7,556 bases of DNA from Bacteroides sp. UBA7335 (GCA_002471185.1 DKPL01000081.1:1-7556); one strand, 5' to 3'; shown: positions 1 to 7,435, numbered from the stretch's first letter. The notes: generated by a model from the sequence alone, not told the origin. A program made the numbers and translations.

Positions 1-14
1 GTGTGTGTGTGTGT
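1..14. repeat. GT dinucleotide microsatellite, 7 units
   Basis: Seven perfect GT units open the window, followed by an imperfect GT-rich stretch. (GT)n microsatellites are very common in vertebrate genomes and rare in Bacteroidota, which supports a foreign origin for the left end. The run may extend beyond the window edge. Confidence 0.9.
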
Positions 15-479
15 TGTAGTGGGTGTGAGAGGGTGGGGGAGGGGGTGAGCTGTAGTGAAAGAAAATGGACTTCTGTGTGCTTGCTAGCAGCAACAGCTTT
101 TTTTAATCCTAGCCCCAAGCCGTACTGTGCACTGAAGCAAGCTATTACATGGCACCAATTAAGAGGCTGGAGCGCAGCACCTGGTCCTCCCAGTTCGCTG
201 GCCTTCAGTGGCAGCTGACTATACAGTTCCCCCTGCCAGGTGGTTCCACTTCAATCACATTAGCTAGTCACTGTAGGGTTAATAAAGAGCCTGCTCGCCC
301 TTCCCTCCACCCTCTCTGCTTCTTTTCTGCAGCAAATCTAAAGATGGAGCATTTTAAAACTCGTTAAAATTAAGATCCCTCCGCCGGCGCTGGGTAATTA
401 AAGCAGGGGCAGGACGAGCTCCTTGGAATCCGGGGCTAATGTTTCAGGAAGGGGGAGCCATGATAGGGAGGGAGCGGGA

Positions 480-496
480 GGTGGTGGTGGTGGTGG
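480..496. repeat. GGT trinucleotide run
   Basis: About five GGT units followed by a short G run, inside the vertebrate-like segment. It is simple-sequence DNA with no visible function. Confidence 0.8.
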
Positions 497-674
497 GGGT
501 CCCTATCCGCTTAGTAGTCCATTTGTACAAAGAGCAGAGGATCATAATAGACCTTTTCATGGATAGACAAAACAGATGGAGGCCAATTGAAATGAGACAG
601 GCAGGGAGACTGTACATATCTGCCCAGATACTGGCGAATGTGGAGGGATTCAACAAAAACAAGTGGCGAGCCAA

Positions 675-700
675 CAGCAGCAGCAGCAGCGAGCGAGCGA
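675..700. repeat. (CAG)5 followed by (GCGA)3
   Basis: Five CAG units (675-689) run into three GCGA units (689-700) and then a CGG/GGC-rich stretch. This is a CpG-rich simple-sequence patch typical of vertebrate CpG islands. A CAG run could encode Ser, Gln or Ala tracts, but no exon structure can be shown here. Confidence 0.8.
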
Positions 701-809
701 CGGCGGTGGCGGCTCCGCTCAGCTTTTGTTTGTCCCCCGCCGCTCGAAGCGTTATCACACTAAAAACAGCTTGAAAACCAAAACCTGTAAATAAAGGAGT
801 TGGGGCCGA

Positions 810-1808
810 ATGTGTCAGGCTCTTGTAAATGAAAATAGTGACTTAATGTCTATTAATGACAAATACGTAATGCGTATCACAGGTAGTGATGCTCTTGGCA
901 AAGCTCAACTTGAAAACTTCATTGATAATAACTCTAAATACCCAACAATTGTAACAACATCTGAACTGCTTTCTACCGGCGTTGACTGTAAGATGTGTAA
1001 AGTAATAGTACTTGACAAGGTGATAAACTCTCAGACTATTTTTAAGCAGATTGTAGGTCGTGGCACACGATTAGTTTGGAACAGAGATAAACGTTATTTC
1101 ACCATTCTTGATTTCAGAAAGGCTACTTTACAGTTTAGCGATCCTGAATTTGATGGTCCTTCAACATCTGTTTATGTAGGAGGGAAAGATCCTATACCTA
1201 CACCTGAAGGTGAGGAAGATGATCCTTCAATCGTGGAGGAACCTCAAGAAGTGTATAAAAAATATCGTATTAACGATGTTGAGACTCAAATAATAAGTGA
1301 GTTGGAACTTTTGTATGGAGATGATGGTAAGTTGATTGCTAATCATTCAGAGAATTTTAAACTTGCTATTATAGAAAAATACACAAACCATGAGTCATTC
1401 CATTCAGAATGGATGAAGCATGAGAAAAAAGATATTATTGCCTATTTTGAGGAACGAGGAGTCGATTTTAGTAGACTTAAAAAGCAGTTGGGTTCTGATG
1501 TTGATGTGTATGATATTATCAATATGATTGGCTTTGGTTTGGATGCTAAGTTAAAGTTTGAGAGAGCAAATAATTTTAAAGACTCAGACTCCTACATAGC
1601 GTTAAATGAGGAACAGCAGTCAATCATCAATGAAGTGTTGGATTTCTACATTAACAAAGATATTACCGAGATAGAGAATAACATAGAGATATTTAAATTG
1701 AAAGATTTCTCTCCTTTTGGAGGATATGTACCCACAGTTAAGAAGCTTGGAGGCAAACCAAAGTATATGAATTTATTGAACGAAATAATAACTAAAATTT
1801 ACGAATAG
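810..1808 (+). CDS. hsdR: Type I restriction enzyme R subunit, C-terminal part (5' truncated)
   Basis: HsdR is the ATP-dependent translocating and cutting subunit of type I restriction-modification complexes. These 332 residues cover only the second RecA-like helicase domain and the C-terminal region. Visible motifs are VTTSELLSTGVD (residues 48-59, helicase motif V region) and QIVGRGTRL (80-88, motif VI with arginines R84 and R87). An acidic linker follows (about 134-147), then a helical C-terminal region of the kind that docks on the methylase core in the EcoEI-like HsdR group. Full-length relatives are usually around 800 residues or more. The nuclease domain and first helicase domain are absent because vertebrate-like DNA replaces them just upstream. 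The ATG at 810 is therefore only where recognisable homology begins, not a demonstrated native start. Only 2 bases separate its stop from hsdM, consistent with one operon. Confidence 0.88.
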   Translation: MCQALVNENSDLMSINDKYVMRITGSDALGKAQLENFIDNNSKYPTIVTTSELLSTGVDCKMCKVIVLDKVINSQTIFKQIVGRGTRLVWNRDKRYFTILDFRKATLQFSDPEFDGPSTSVYVGGKDPIPTPEGEEDDPSIVEEPQEVYKKYRINDVETQIISELELLYGDDGKLIANHSENFKLAIIEKYTNHESFHSEWMKHEKKDIIAYFEERGVDFSRLKKQLGSDVDVYDIINMIGFGLDAKLKFERANNFKDSDSYIALNEEQQSIINEVLDFYINKDITEIENNIEIFKLKDFSPFGGYVPTVKKLGGKPKYMNLLNEIITKIYE

Positions 1809-1810
1809 AT

Positions 1811-3283
1811 ATGTCAATTGGAACATTAATCAAAAGATTACAAAATATAATGAGAGGCGATGACCTTTCAGGAACAGTGCAGTATCTAAAGCAGATGATC
1901 TGGATGGTTTTTCTGAAGGTATATGATGCTAAAGAGCAAGAATGGGAACTTGATGATGATAACTATGTATCTATCATTCCAGAGCATCTTAAGTGGAGAA
2001 ATTGGGCAGAAGACCTAAATGATGGTAAAGCTCTTACGGGTGATGATTTGATCAAGTTTGTAAACGACGAGGTTATCGATACGTTGAAGAAACTTGTAGT
2101 AGATGAAAACACGCCTAAACGCCATATCATCGTTAAGAACATATTCGAGGAGGCATCTAACTTTATGAAAGATGGTGTTAAGTTACGCCAAATGGTTAAT
2201 GCTCTAAATGAAATTGATTTTACTAACTACACGCAGGCACACGAATTTGGTGATCTTTATGAGTCTATGCTTAAGGATTTACAAGAGTCTAAACGTGATG
2301 GAGGTGAATTCTATACTCCTCGTGCTTTGACAGATTTTATTGTTGAGATGGTTGATCCCCGTTTAGGTGAGCAAATAGCAGACTTTGCTTGTGGTACTGG
2401 CGGTTTCTTGGTTAGTGCATTGAAGCATATTGAGCAGAAAGTAGAGACTAATGAAGATTTAAAAATATGCCGCAGTTCTATTTATGGCATTGAAAAGAAG
2501 TCTTTCCCTTACTCCTTAGGTTTGACTAACTTGATCTTGCATGATGTCGATGAGCCAAGAATGTTCTATGATAACTCTTTGAAATACAATGTACGTAACT
2601 ATAGCGAGAGTGATTTGTTTGATGTTATTCTAATGAATCCACCTTATGGAGGAGTTGAGGATGCTATTGTTCAAATGAATTTTCCTCAAGAGTATAGAGC
2701 ATCGGAGACTGCTGATCTTTTTATGGCTTTGATTATGTATCGTTTGCGAACAAATGGTCGTGTTGGGGTTGTACTACCTGATGGCTTTTTGTTTGGAACC
2801 GAGGGGGCAAAACGTAATCTTAAAGAGAAACTTCTTACAGAGTTTAATCTTCATACGGTTATCCGACTTCCTAAGAGTGTTTTTGCTCCATATACATCTA
2901 TTGCAACAAATGTATTATTCTTTGACGAGAATGCAGATGGAACACAAGAAACTTGGTTTTATCGAATGGATATGCCAGAAGGGTTTAAAGCATTCTCTAA
3001 GACTAAGCCAATGCAATTGAATCACCTTGAACCTATCAGAGAGTGGTGGGCAAATCGTGCAGAGATTATCGACGCTGAGGGATTTGCAAAGGCAAAACGT
3101 TTTAGCCGTGATGAGATCGCCGCAGGAAACTATAATTTAGATTTATGCGGATTTCCTCATAAGGTAGAAGAGATACTCGACCCTGATGTGTTGATAAATA
3201 ACTATATTGAGCGTAAAGCAGAGTTAGATGCAAGTATCAAAACAACTCTCGACCAAATTCTACAATTAATTAACGAAAAGTAA
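1811..3283 (+). CDS. hsdM: Type I restriction-modification DNA methyltransferase, M subunit
   Basis: N6-adenine DNA methyltransferase that methylates the host recognition site and, with HsdS, forms the core on which HsdR assembles. The 490-residue protein is full length for the family. An N-terminal helical HsdM domain (about 1-135) precedes the SAM-dependent catalytic domain. GGEFYTPR (164-171) marks its entry, DFACGTGGFL (191-200) is the SAM-binding motif I, and NPPYGG (276-281) contains the catalytic NPPY motif of adenine methylases. All key residues look intact. The ATG at 1811 is chosen because it lies directly after the hsdR stop and gives the expected N-terminus. There is no Shine-Dalgarno sequence, as is usual in Bacteroidota. 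Its stop overlaps the hsdS start by one base (taATG), indicating tight translational coupling. Confidence 0.95.
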   Translation: MSIGTLIKRLQNIMRGDDLSGTVQYLKQMIWMVFLKVYDAKEQEWELDDDNYVSIIPEHLKWRNWAEDLNDGKALTGDDLIKFVNDEVIDTLKKLVVDENTPKRHIIVKNIFEEASNFMKDGVKLRQMVNALNEIDFTNYTQAHEFGDLYESMLKDLQESKRDGGEFYTPRALTDFIVEMVDPRLGEQIADFACGTGGFLVSALKHIEQKVETNEDLKICRSSIYGIEKKSFPYSLGLTNLILHDVDEPRMFYDNSLKYNVRNYSESDLFDVILMNPPYGGVEDAIVQMNFPQEYRASETADLFMALIMYRLRTNGRVGVVLPDGFLFGTEGAKRNLKEKLLTEFNLHTVIRLPKSVFAPYTSIATNVLFFDENADGTQETWFYRMDMPEGFKAFSKTKPMQLNHLEPIREWWANRAEIIDAEGFAKAKRFSRDEIAAGNYNLDLCGFPHKVEEILDPDVLINNYIERKAELDASIKTTLDQILQLINEK

Positions 3284-4851
3284 TGAAGGCTGAAGAGTTA
3301 AGAAAATCTATATTACAACTTGCCATACAGGGTAAGTTGGTGGCACAATGCGATGGTGATGAACCAGCCTCTGTGTTGCTCGATAAGATAAGAGCCGAGA
3401 AAGCACAGCTTATCAAAGATAAGAAAATAAAAAAGGATAAGAACGAATCTGTTATCTATCGTGGCGAAGATGGTTCCTGGTATGAGCGAGTAGGTAAAGA
3501 TGTCACTTGTATTGACGAAGTTATACCTTTTGATATACCTGACAGTTGGGAGTGGTCAAGGTTAGAAACCGTTGGAATAACAACAACGGGAACTACCCCA
3601 AGTACAGCTCTAAATGAGTATTTTGGTAAAGATGTTCCTTTTATCAAACCTGCTGATATATTTAATACAAAGATTATTTATGATAACGAAGGGTTATCTA
3701 TAAAAGGAGCTGATGTAGGAAGGACTATACCAGCAAATTCTTTATTGATGGTCTGTATTGGAGGGTCTATTGGTAAGTGCTTCTATACAGATAGAATCGT
3801 TTCGTTTAACCAGCAAATAAATGCCATTTCGCCTATCAAAGTAGATTATAAATACTTATTTTATGTATTAACCTCATTTTACTTTTTCAAACAAATTAAG
3901 AAAAAATCTTCTGGAACAGCAACAGAGATAATAAATAAAAGTCTTTGGGGGAGTATCTTAATTCCTTTACCACCCCTTGCTGAGCAGAAGAGAATAGTTG
4001 AGAAGTTAGCAGAATTAGAGCCCTTGTTGGTAGAATATGATGGTAAGGAGAAGGAGTTGAGCGAGATTAACAACAAACTGCCTGAAGAGCTTAAAAAGTC
4101 TATTTTGCAGTATGCTATTCAAGGAAAGCTAGTTGAGCAAGACCTAACAGACGAACCCGCCTCTATTTTATTAGAGCGTATACGCACCGAGAAGGAGCAA
4201 CTAATAAAAGAGAAAAAGATAAAGAGAGATAAAAATGACTCTGTAATTTATCGAGACGAGGATGGTTCTTGGTATGAACGCAAAGGCAAAGAAGTGACTT
4301 GCATTGACGAAGCTATACCTTTTGAGATACCCGATAGTTGGTGTTGGTGTAGACTAGGAAATTTAATGAATAAAATTACATCTGGAAGTACTCCAACTGG
4401 AGGTAAAAATGTTTATGTCGATAACGGCGTAAGGTTTTTGAGGTCACAAAATGTTTATAATGATGGTTTAAGACTTGATAATGTGGCTTATATAACCGAA
4501 GAAATTCACCGTAAAAAAGCGAATAGCCACGTTTCACCAAATGATATATTATTAAATATAACTGGCGCTTCAATTGGAAGGTGTGCAATTGCACCACTTA
4601 ACATAGGTAATGCCAATATTAACCAGCATATTTTAATACTAAGGCTTAATCGATTAGAATTAATTCAATTTATTCATCTATTAATTACATCCCCATTTGT
4701 TTACCGACAAATAATGAGCTTACAAGTAGGTGGAACAAAAGAAGGTTTAAGTGCAGAAAAAGCGTCAAAACTCCTTTTACCAATACCTCCATTAGAGGAG
4801 CAAAAACGCATAATCTCAAAAGTTAAACAATTCATTGATCTAATTAAATAA
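3283..4851 (+). CDS. hsdS: Type I restriction-modification specificity subunit
   Basis: HsdS determines the bipartite DNA target of the type I complex. The 522-residue protein shows the classic two-half layout. Target-recognition domain 1 spans about 88-232 and ends in PLPPLAEQKRIVEKL (228-242). A helical central conserved region follows. Target-recognition domain 2 spans about 352-500 and ends in PIPPLEEQKRI (500-510). A segment of about 90 residues before TRD1 (5-94) is repeated before TRD2 (269-358) with high similarity, including SILQ.AIQGKLV, EPAS, DGSWYER, TCIDE and IP.DSW. The two TRDs differ, as expected for an asymmetric bipartite target. The C-terminus stops about 12 residues after the PPLEEQKR motif, which is short for the distal helix. 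An out-of-frame hsdS-like tail follows immediately. The start overlaps the hsdM stop by one base. Confidence 0.94.
   Translation: MKAEELRKSILQLAIQGKLVAQCDGDEPASVLLDKIRAEKAQLIKDKKIKKDKNESVIYRGEDGSWYERVGKDVTCIDEVIPFDIPDSWEWSRLETVGITTTGTTPSTALNEYFGKDVPFIKPADIFNTKIIYDNEGLSIKGADVGRTIPANSLLMVCIGGSIGKCFYTDRIVSFNQQINAISPIKVDYKYLFYVLTSFYFFKQIKKKSSGTATEIINKSLWGSILIPLPPLAEQKRIVEKLAELEPLLVEYDGKEKELSEINNKLPEELKKSILQYAIQGKLVEQDLTDEPASILLERIRTEKEQLIKEKKIKRDKNDSVIYRDEDGSWYERKGKEVTCIDEAIPFEIPDSWCWCRLGNLMNKITSGSTPTGGKNVYVDNGVRFLRSQNVYNDGLRLDNVAYITEEIHRKKANSHVSPNDILLNITGASIGRCAIAPLNIGNANINQHILILRLNRLELIQFIHLLITSPFVYRQIMSLQVGGTKEGLSAEKASKLLLPIPPLEEQKRIISKVKQFIDLIK
3295..3564 (+). repeat. hsdS internal repeat, copy 1
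   Basis: Encodes HsdS residues 5-94, the helical conserved region plus the linker leading into TRD1. It pairs with copy 2 at 4087-4356 in the same frame with no gap, offset by 264 codons. Protein similarity is high while the codons have drifted, so the duplication looks old or kept under selection for protein sequence. Confidence 0.85.
4087..4356 (+). repeat. hsdS internal repeat, copy 2
   Basis: Encodes HsdS residues 269-358, the central conserved region leading into TRD2, and matches residues 5-94. Repeats of this kind give HsdS its pseudo-two-fold symmetry and serve as sites for recombination between TRDs. Confidence 0.85.
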
Positions 4852-4962
4852 CGGAAGAATTAATATCATATAAGAAAGGTCTTGTAAGTCTTAAAGAGGA
4901 AAACAGGAATTTTTATCTACTCACGGAGAATAAAATGAAGACAAATTTATTGGACGACAAAT
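4852..4962 (+). pseudogene. Possible hsdS 3'-end remnant, out of frame
   Basis: Directly after the hsdS stop, a frame starting at 4854 (different from hsdS) reads EELISYKKGLVSLKEENRNF and runs to a stop at 4960-4962. E-E-L-x-x-Y-K-K-G-L is a common ending of HsdS distal helices in other type I systems. The simplest inference is that this is the leftover tail of hsdS, put out of frame by a small indel near 4849, or the tail of another hsdS left behind by recombination. There is no start codon at its beginning, so it is not a separate gene. The match is short, so confidence is limited. The wider gap between hsdS and the next gene (4852-4977) shows no terminator and no Bacteroidota-type TAnnTTTG promoter element. 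Confidence 0.4.
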
Positions 4963-4977
4963 AAAATTATTAGAATA

Positions 4978-5757
4978 ATGTTTCAGGGCTTCAACATAGA
5001 AAATACTAATATCGAATCAGATAAAATAAAGAAAGAGAATTGGACTCGAATATCTGAAAGTCATAAATCTACAATTCAACACAGCCTCGAAAAGTACATT
5101 ATTAAGGATGGTGTTATTGATGGTGAAAAAATTCAGGATGACTGGTTTCCTGAAGTTAAAGCTGATATTTTTATATCACATTCACATGATGATGCAGAGT
5201 TAGCTATTAATTTAGCGTGTTGGTTATATGAAACATTCAATCTTGTTGCCTTTATTGATTCATGCGTATGGGGTTATGCAAACGATCTATTAATGCGAAT
5301 AGATAATAAATACTGCAGAAAAAAGGTGGCAGCTTCTTACGACTATAATATGAGAAATTGCTCTACCAGCCACGTTCACATGATGCTATTGACTGCATTA
5401 AATAAAATGATTGACAAGACGGAGTGCATTTTCTTCTTAAATACAGAAAACTCTGTATCATTACAAGATATTGAAAATAAAACTTTATCTCCTTGGATTT
5501 ATAGCGAGATTGAAATAACAAGAACAATACGAAAGAAAATACCACAAAGACGAAAAATGAAATATTTTTCGTCAGGTGGCAAGTTCAAAAAAAAGGAAAT
5601 CTATGAATCGTTGAAAATAGCATATCCATTAAAGATGGATCATCTTATCAATATTGATTATGAAACACTCAATAAGTGGCAAAACTTCCGATCATCCAAG
5701 ACGGATGCATTAGATAAATTATATGAAATTACAGGACTAATATCTACTAAAATATGA
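4978..5757 (+). CDS. Divergent TIR-domain protein (putative NAD+-processing defence enzyme)
   Basis: A 259-residue protein with a TIR-like fold in the middle. After a helical N-terminal segment (1-60), KADIFISHSHDD (61-72) is the first TIR strand and loop, and AFIDSCVWGYANDLL (91-105) fits the second strand and a modified BB loop. TECIFFLNTENSV (148-160) is a later hydrophobic strand. SPWIYSEI (171-178) matches the TIR W-x-x-x-E motif, with E177 in the position of the catalytic glutamate of NADase TIRs. Compared with canonical TIRs there is an insertion of about 40 residues (106-147) rich in Cys, His and Tyr, including STSHVHMML. From memory, this is a recurring bacterial family usually found beside a small membrane protein like the next gene. 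There is no signal peptide, so it is probably cytoplasmic. The stop overlaps the next start by 4 bases (ATGA at 5754-5757). NAD+ hydrolysis or cyclisation is inferred, not shown. Confidence 0.82.
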   Translation: MFQGFNIENTNIESDKIKKENWTRISESHKSTIQHSLEKYIIKDGVIDGEKIQDDWFPEVKADIFISHSHDDAELAINLACWLYETFNLVAFIDSCVWGYANDLLMRIDNKYCRKKVAASYDYNMRNCSTSHVHMMLLTALNKMIDKTECIFFLNTENSVSLQDIENKTLSPWIYSEIEITRTIRKKIPQRRKMKYFSSGGKFKKKEIYESLKIAYPLKMDHLINIDYETLNKWQNFRSSKTDALDKLYEITGLISTKI

Positions 5758-6185
5758 CAACAGAAAAAATGAAACATTTAGAATTTATCCAAGTTATTAT
5801 CACACGGATGAACACGAACTCTTTCCAAATTAAAGGATGGACTATAACAATTGTATCGGCATTACTTGCATTATATGCAAATAGCTCAAATGTCGCATAC
5901 ATATTTATCGGTATTGCTCCAACAATCCTATTTTGGTTCTTAGATGCTTATTATCTACAACAGGAGAGAAAATTCAGAGGACTTTATGATGACGTTGTTA
6001 CCAATGCAAACTCAATACCTGAATTTGAAATGTCAATACAAAATTATTCAGGAGACGACTATAAATTTTGTTGTGTATTCTTTTCCAAAACGATTGCTTT
6101 TATATATGGATCCATTTGCATGGCTTTGCTTATTGGCGGCCTGATACTTAAATTTAAAGATTGTATTATTATTTACAATTGCTAA
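5754..6185 (+). CDS. Small three-TM membrane protein paired with the TIR protein
   Basis: A 143-residue integral membrane protein, probably in the inner membrane. A short amphipathic N-terminus (HLEFIQVIITRM, 8-19) precedes TM1 (about 28-43) and TM2 (about 47-64). A soluble charged stretch follows, opening with LDAYYLQQERKFRGLYDD (63-80), then TM3 (about 111-133) and a short tail. Two close helices followed by a charged helical region recall SLATT-type two-TM effectors, which accompany nucleotide-signalling defence genes, but I cannot assign it to that family. The start at 5754 overlaps the TIR stop by 4 bases, so the two products are probably made in a fixed ratio. Inferred role: membrane-disrupting effector or membrane anchor for the TIR protein. 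An alternative is an immunity or regulatory partner. The ATG at 5769, five codons on, is a possible shorter start. Confidence 0.72.
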   Translation: MTTEKMKHLEFIQVIITRMNTNSFQIKGWTITIVSALLALYANSSNVAYIFIGIAPTILFWFLDAYYLQQERKFRGLYDDVVTNANSIPEFEMSIQNYSGDDYKFCCVFFSKTIAFIYGSICMALLIGGLILKFKDCIIIYNC

Positions 6186-6250
6186 CATAGTATCTAAATA
6201 TTTCATAAAGCAATCCCTCATATTTATGCCGATTAATATTTATAAAAAAA
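6186..6250. other. 65-base AT-rich gap between the two TIR cassettes
   Basis: This is the only break after the TIR-membrane pair. It is very AT-rich and ends in a run of seven A residues directly before the next ATG, a normal start context in Bacteroidota. I see no TTTG or TAnnTTTG promoter element and no GC-rich hairpin, so it is unclear whether the next cassette has its own promoter. Confidence 0.5.
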
Positions 6251-7435
6251 ATGAACCATAAATACCAATTAGTTTTATTAGGTTGTAACACTCCTATAAA
6301 GGATGAAATTGAGAGTAATTTTTTTGAGCGAGTAAAAAACCTTGGATTATCAAAAAACATCATTAAGATTATTGAAATCAATAATTTTAATCAAGAATAT
6401 AAGGGAAATCAACCAACATTTGCCATCTACTTTGGAGACAAAAATGATAATTTAGATCACTTAGAAGTGATTGAAAGTCTGATTAAAGATGGTACTATGA
6501 TTCTACCTATATTTTTTAATGATAATTCTTTTGAAATTGAAATCCCTTCTATTTTAAGAAATCAAAATGGAATTCAATACAAAGACTGTGAACTTGAACG
6601 AATTGTTAATATTATACTAGAATCATTTGATTTATTAAGAAATACGAGAAAGATATTTATTAGCTATAAAAGAAGCGAGTCTTCATCAATAGCAATTCAA
6701 TTATTTGAAGCATTGGAATCACATAATTTTGATGTATTCCTAGATACCCATTCTATTCAAAAAGGGGAGCCATTCCAAGACGAGTTATGGCACAGAATGA
6801 CTGATTGTGATGTCATTATAGTTCTTAATACTCCAGGTTTTTTAGAAAGCCAATGGTGCAAAGAAGAGCTTGCTGAAGCTGCAGCCAAACAAATTGGTAT
6901 AGTTCAACTGGTATGGCCAAGTCATGAGGTAAAAAACATTGAAGCATCGTCTCATTTAAGCTTCCCAATACAACTAAAAGAAGGCGATTTCGTAGACAAT
7001 AAATACTCTGACAAAGATCAATCAAAATTAAGCCCATGCATTATTGATAAAATAATGTCTGACGTTGAGTCTGTTAGAGCAAGAAATTTAGCTGCAAGAC
7101 AAGATAATCTTATAACGGAATTTCGAAATATAGCAGAACAAAATGGTAGAATCATAACAATTCAACCAGAAAAGATTTTAACTGAGAATTGTTCTGATGG
7201 GACCCACATAATATATATTCCTACTATTGGAATTCCTCAATCCAACAATTGTCAATCTGCGGAAATTAAAAAGGAATTATTAGGTTATAAAGATGTTTCC
7301 ATACGCTTGATTTATGATGATTTACGAATAAGAGATAAATGGATAAAGCATCTAGATTGGCTTAATGATTCTTTTAATAAGGATATAAAAACTTTAAAAA
7401 AACAAGATTTTGAATCATGGTTGCAGACAAAATGA
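6251..7435 (+). CDS. Three-domain protein with a central canonical TIR domain
   Basis: A 394-residue protein with three regions. Residues 1-128 form an alpha/beta domain with strands QLVLLG (6-11), TFAIYFG (56-62) and GTMILPIFF (81-89). From memory this resembles N-terminal domains of other bacterial TIR proteins, but I cannot name the family. Residues 133-225 are a clear TIR domain. It comprises RKIFISYKRSE (133-143), DVFLDTHSIQKGEPF (161-175, BB loop), CDVIIVLNTPGFLES (186-200) and QWCKEEL (201-207), where E206 matches the catalytic glutamate of NAD+-consuming TIRs. Residues 226-394 are an unassigned C-terminal domain ending in IRLIYDDLRIRDKWIKHLDWL (351-371). There is no signal peptide or TM segment, so it is probably cytoplasmic. 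The stop overlaps the next start by 4 bases (ATGA). Inferred role: NAD+-degrading or signal-making defence enzyme acting with the SLOG-like partner. Confidence 0.87.
   Translation: MNHKYQLVLLGCNTPIKDEIESNFFERVKNLGLSKNIIKIIEINNFNQEYKGNQPTFAIYFGDKNDNLDHLEVIESLIKDGTMILPIFFNDNSFEIEIPSILRNQNGIQYKDCELERIVNIILESFDLLRNTRKIFISYKRSESSSIAIQLFEALESHNFDVFLDTHSIQKGEPFQDELWHRMTDCDVIIVLNTPGFLESQWCKEELAEAAAKQIGIVQLVWPSHEVKNIEASSHLSFPIQLKEGDFVDNKYSDKDQSKLSPCIIDKIMSDVESVRARNLAARQDNLITEFRNIAEQNGRIITIQPEKILTENCSDGTHIIYIPTIGIPQSNNCQSAEIKKELLGYKDVSIRLIYDDLRIRDKWIKHLDWLNDSFNKDIKTLKKQDFESWLQTK
7202..7260 (+). repeat. Left arm of a 59-bp perfect inverted repeat
   Basis: This part of the TIR gene (coding for about residues 318-337) is found again in reverse complement at 7498-7556. 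The match is exact over 59 bases and is broken at 7261/7497. It is ordinary coding sequence in this arm, so this copy is the native one. Confidence 0.95.

Larger units (their letters stand above)
1..805. other. Vertebrate-like non-coding DNA joined to the bacterial contig
   Basis: This 0.8 kb stretch has no believable gene. It starts with a GT dinucleotide run, has G-rich purine tracts near 27-46 and 470-500, pyrimidine tracts near 291-330, few CpGs in the first 350 bases and a CpG-rich patch with CAG and GCGA runs near 675-760. That texture is typical of mammalian genomic DNA near a CpG island and unlike the AT-rich coding DNA that follows. Short open frames exist on both strands, but their translations are low-complexity and match no family I recognise. 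The exact junction cannot be fixed by eye. Recognisable HsdR coding starts at about 810, and the frame upstream meets a stop at 792-794, so the join lies roughly between 795 and 812. The species and locus of origin are not determined. Confidence 0.8.

Noticed and set aside
3..774. Several short open frames (3-218, 149-367, 439-774 on +, 444-758 on -) in the left segment
   Set aside because: Low-complexity or unrelated translations, no recognisable domain, overlapping frames on both strands, and vertebrate-like non-coding texture.
1..812. Real transfer of vertebrate DNA into a bacterium
   Set aside because: The join falls mid-gene in hsdR and the contig has another artefact at its other end; contamination or chimerism is simpler.
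2754..3020. Open frame inside hsdM in another frame
   Set aside because: Shadow of hsdM, whose frame holds the conserved methylase sequence; no independent support.
3456..4597. Minus-strand open frames across hsdS
   Set aside because: They lie opposite the well-supported hsdS frame and have no family signature.
4852..4977. Promoter or small RNA between hsdS and the first TIR gene
   Set aside because: No TTTG/TAnnTTTG elements, no GC-rich stem and no terminator; part of the gap instead reads as an hsdS remnant.
5944..6144. Second frame of 66 residues within the membrane-protein gene
   Set aside because: Out-of-frame shadow; the 143-residue frame has the overlapping start and clear membrane segments.
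6160..6179. Small hairpin (ATTGTA / TACAAT, 8-base loop) at the end of the membrane-protein gene
   Set aside because: Only 6 weak A/T-rich pairs, inside the coding sequence and without a following T run, so not a convincing terminator.
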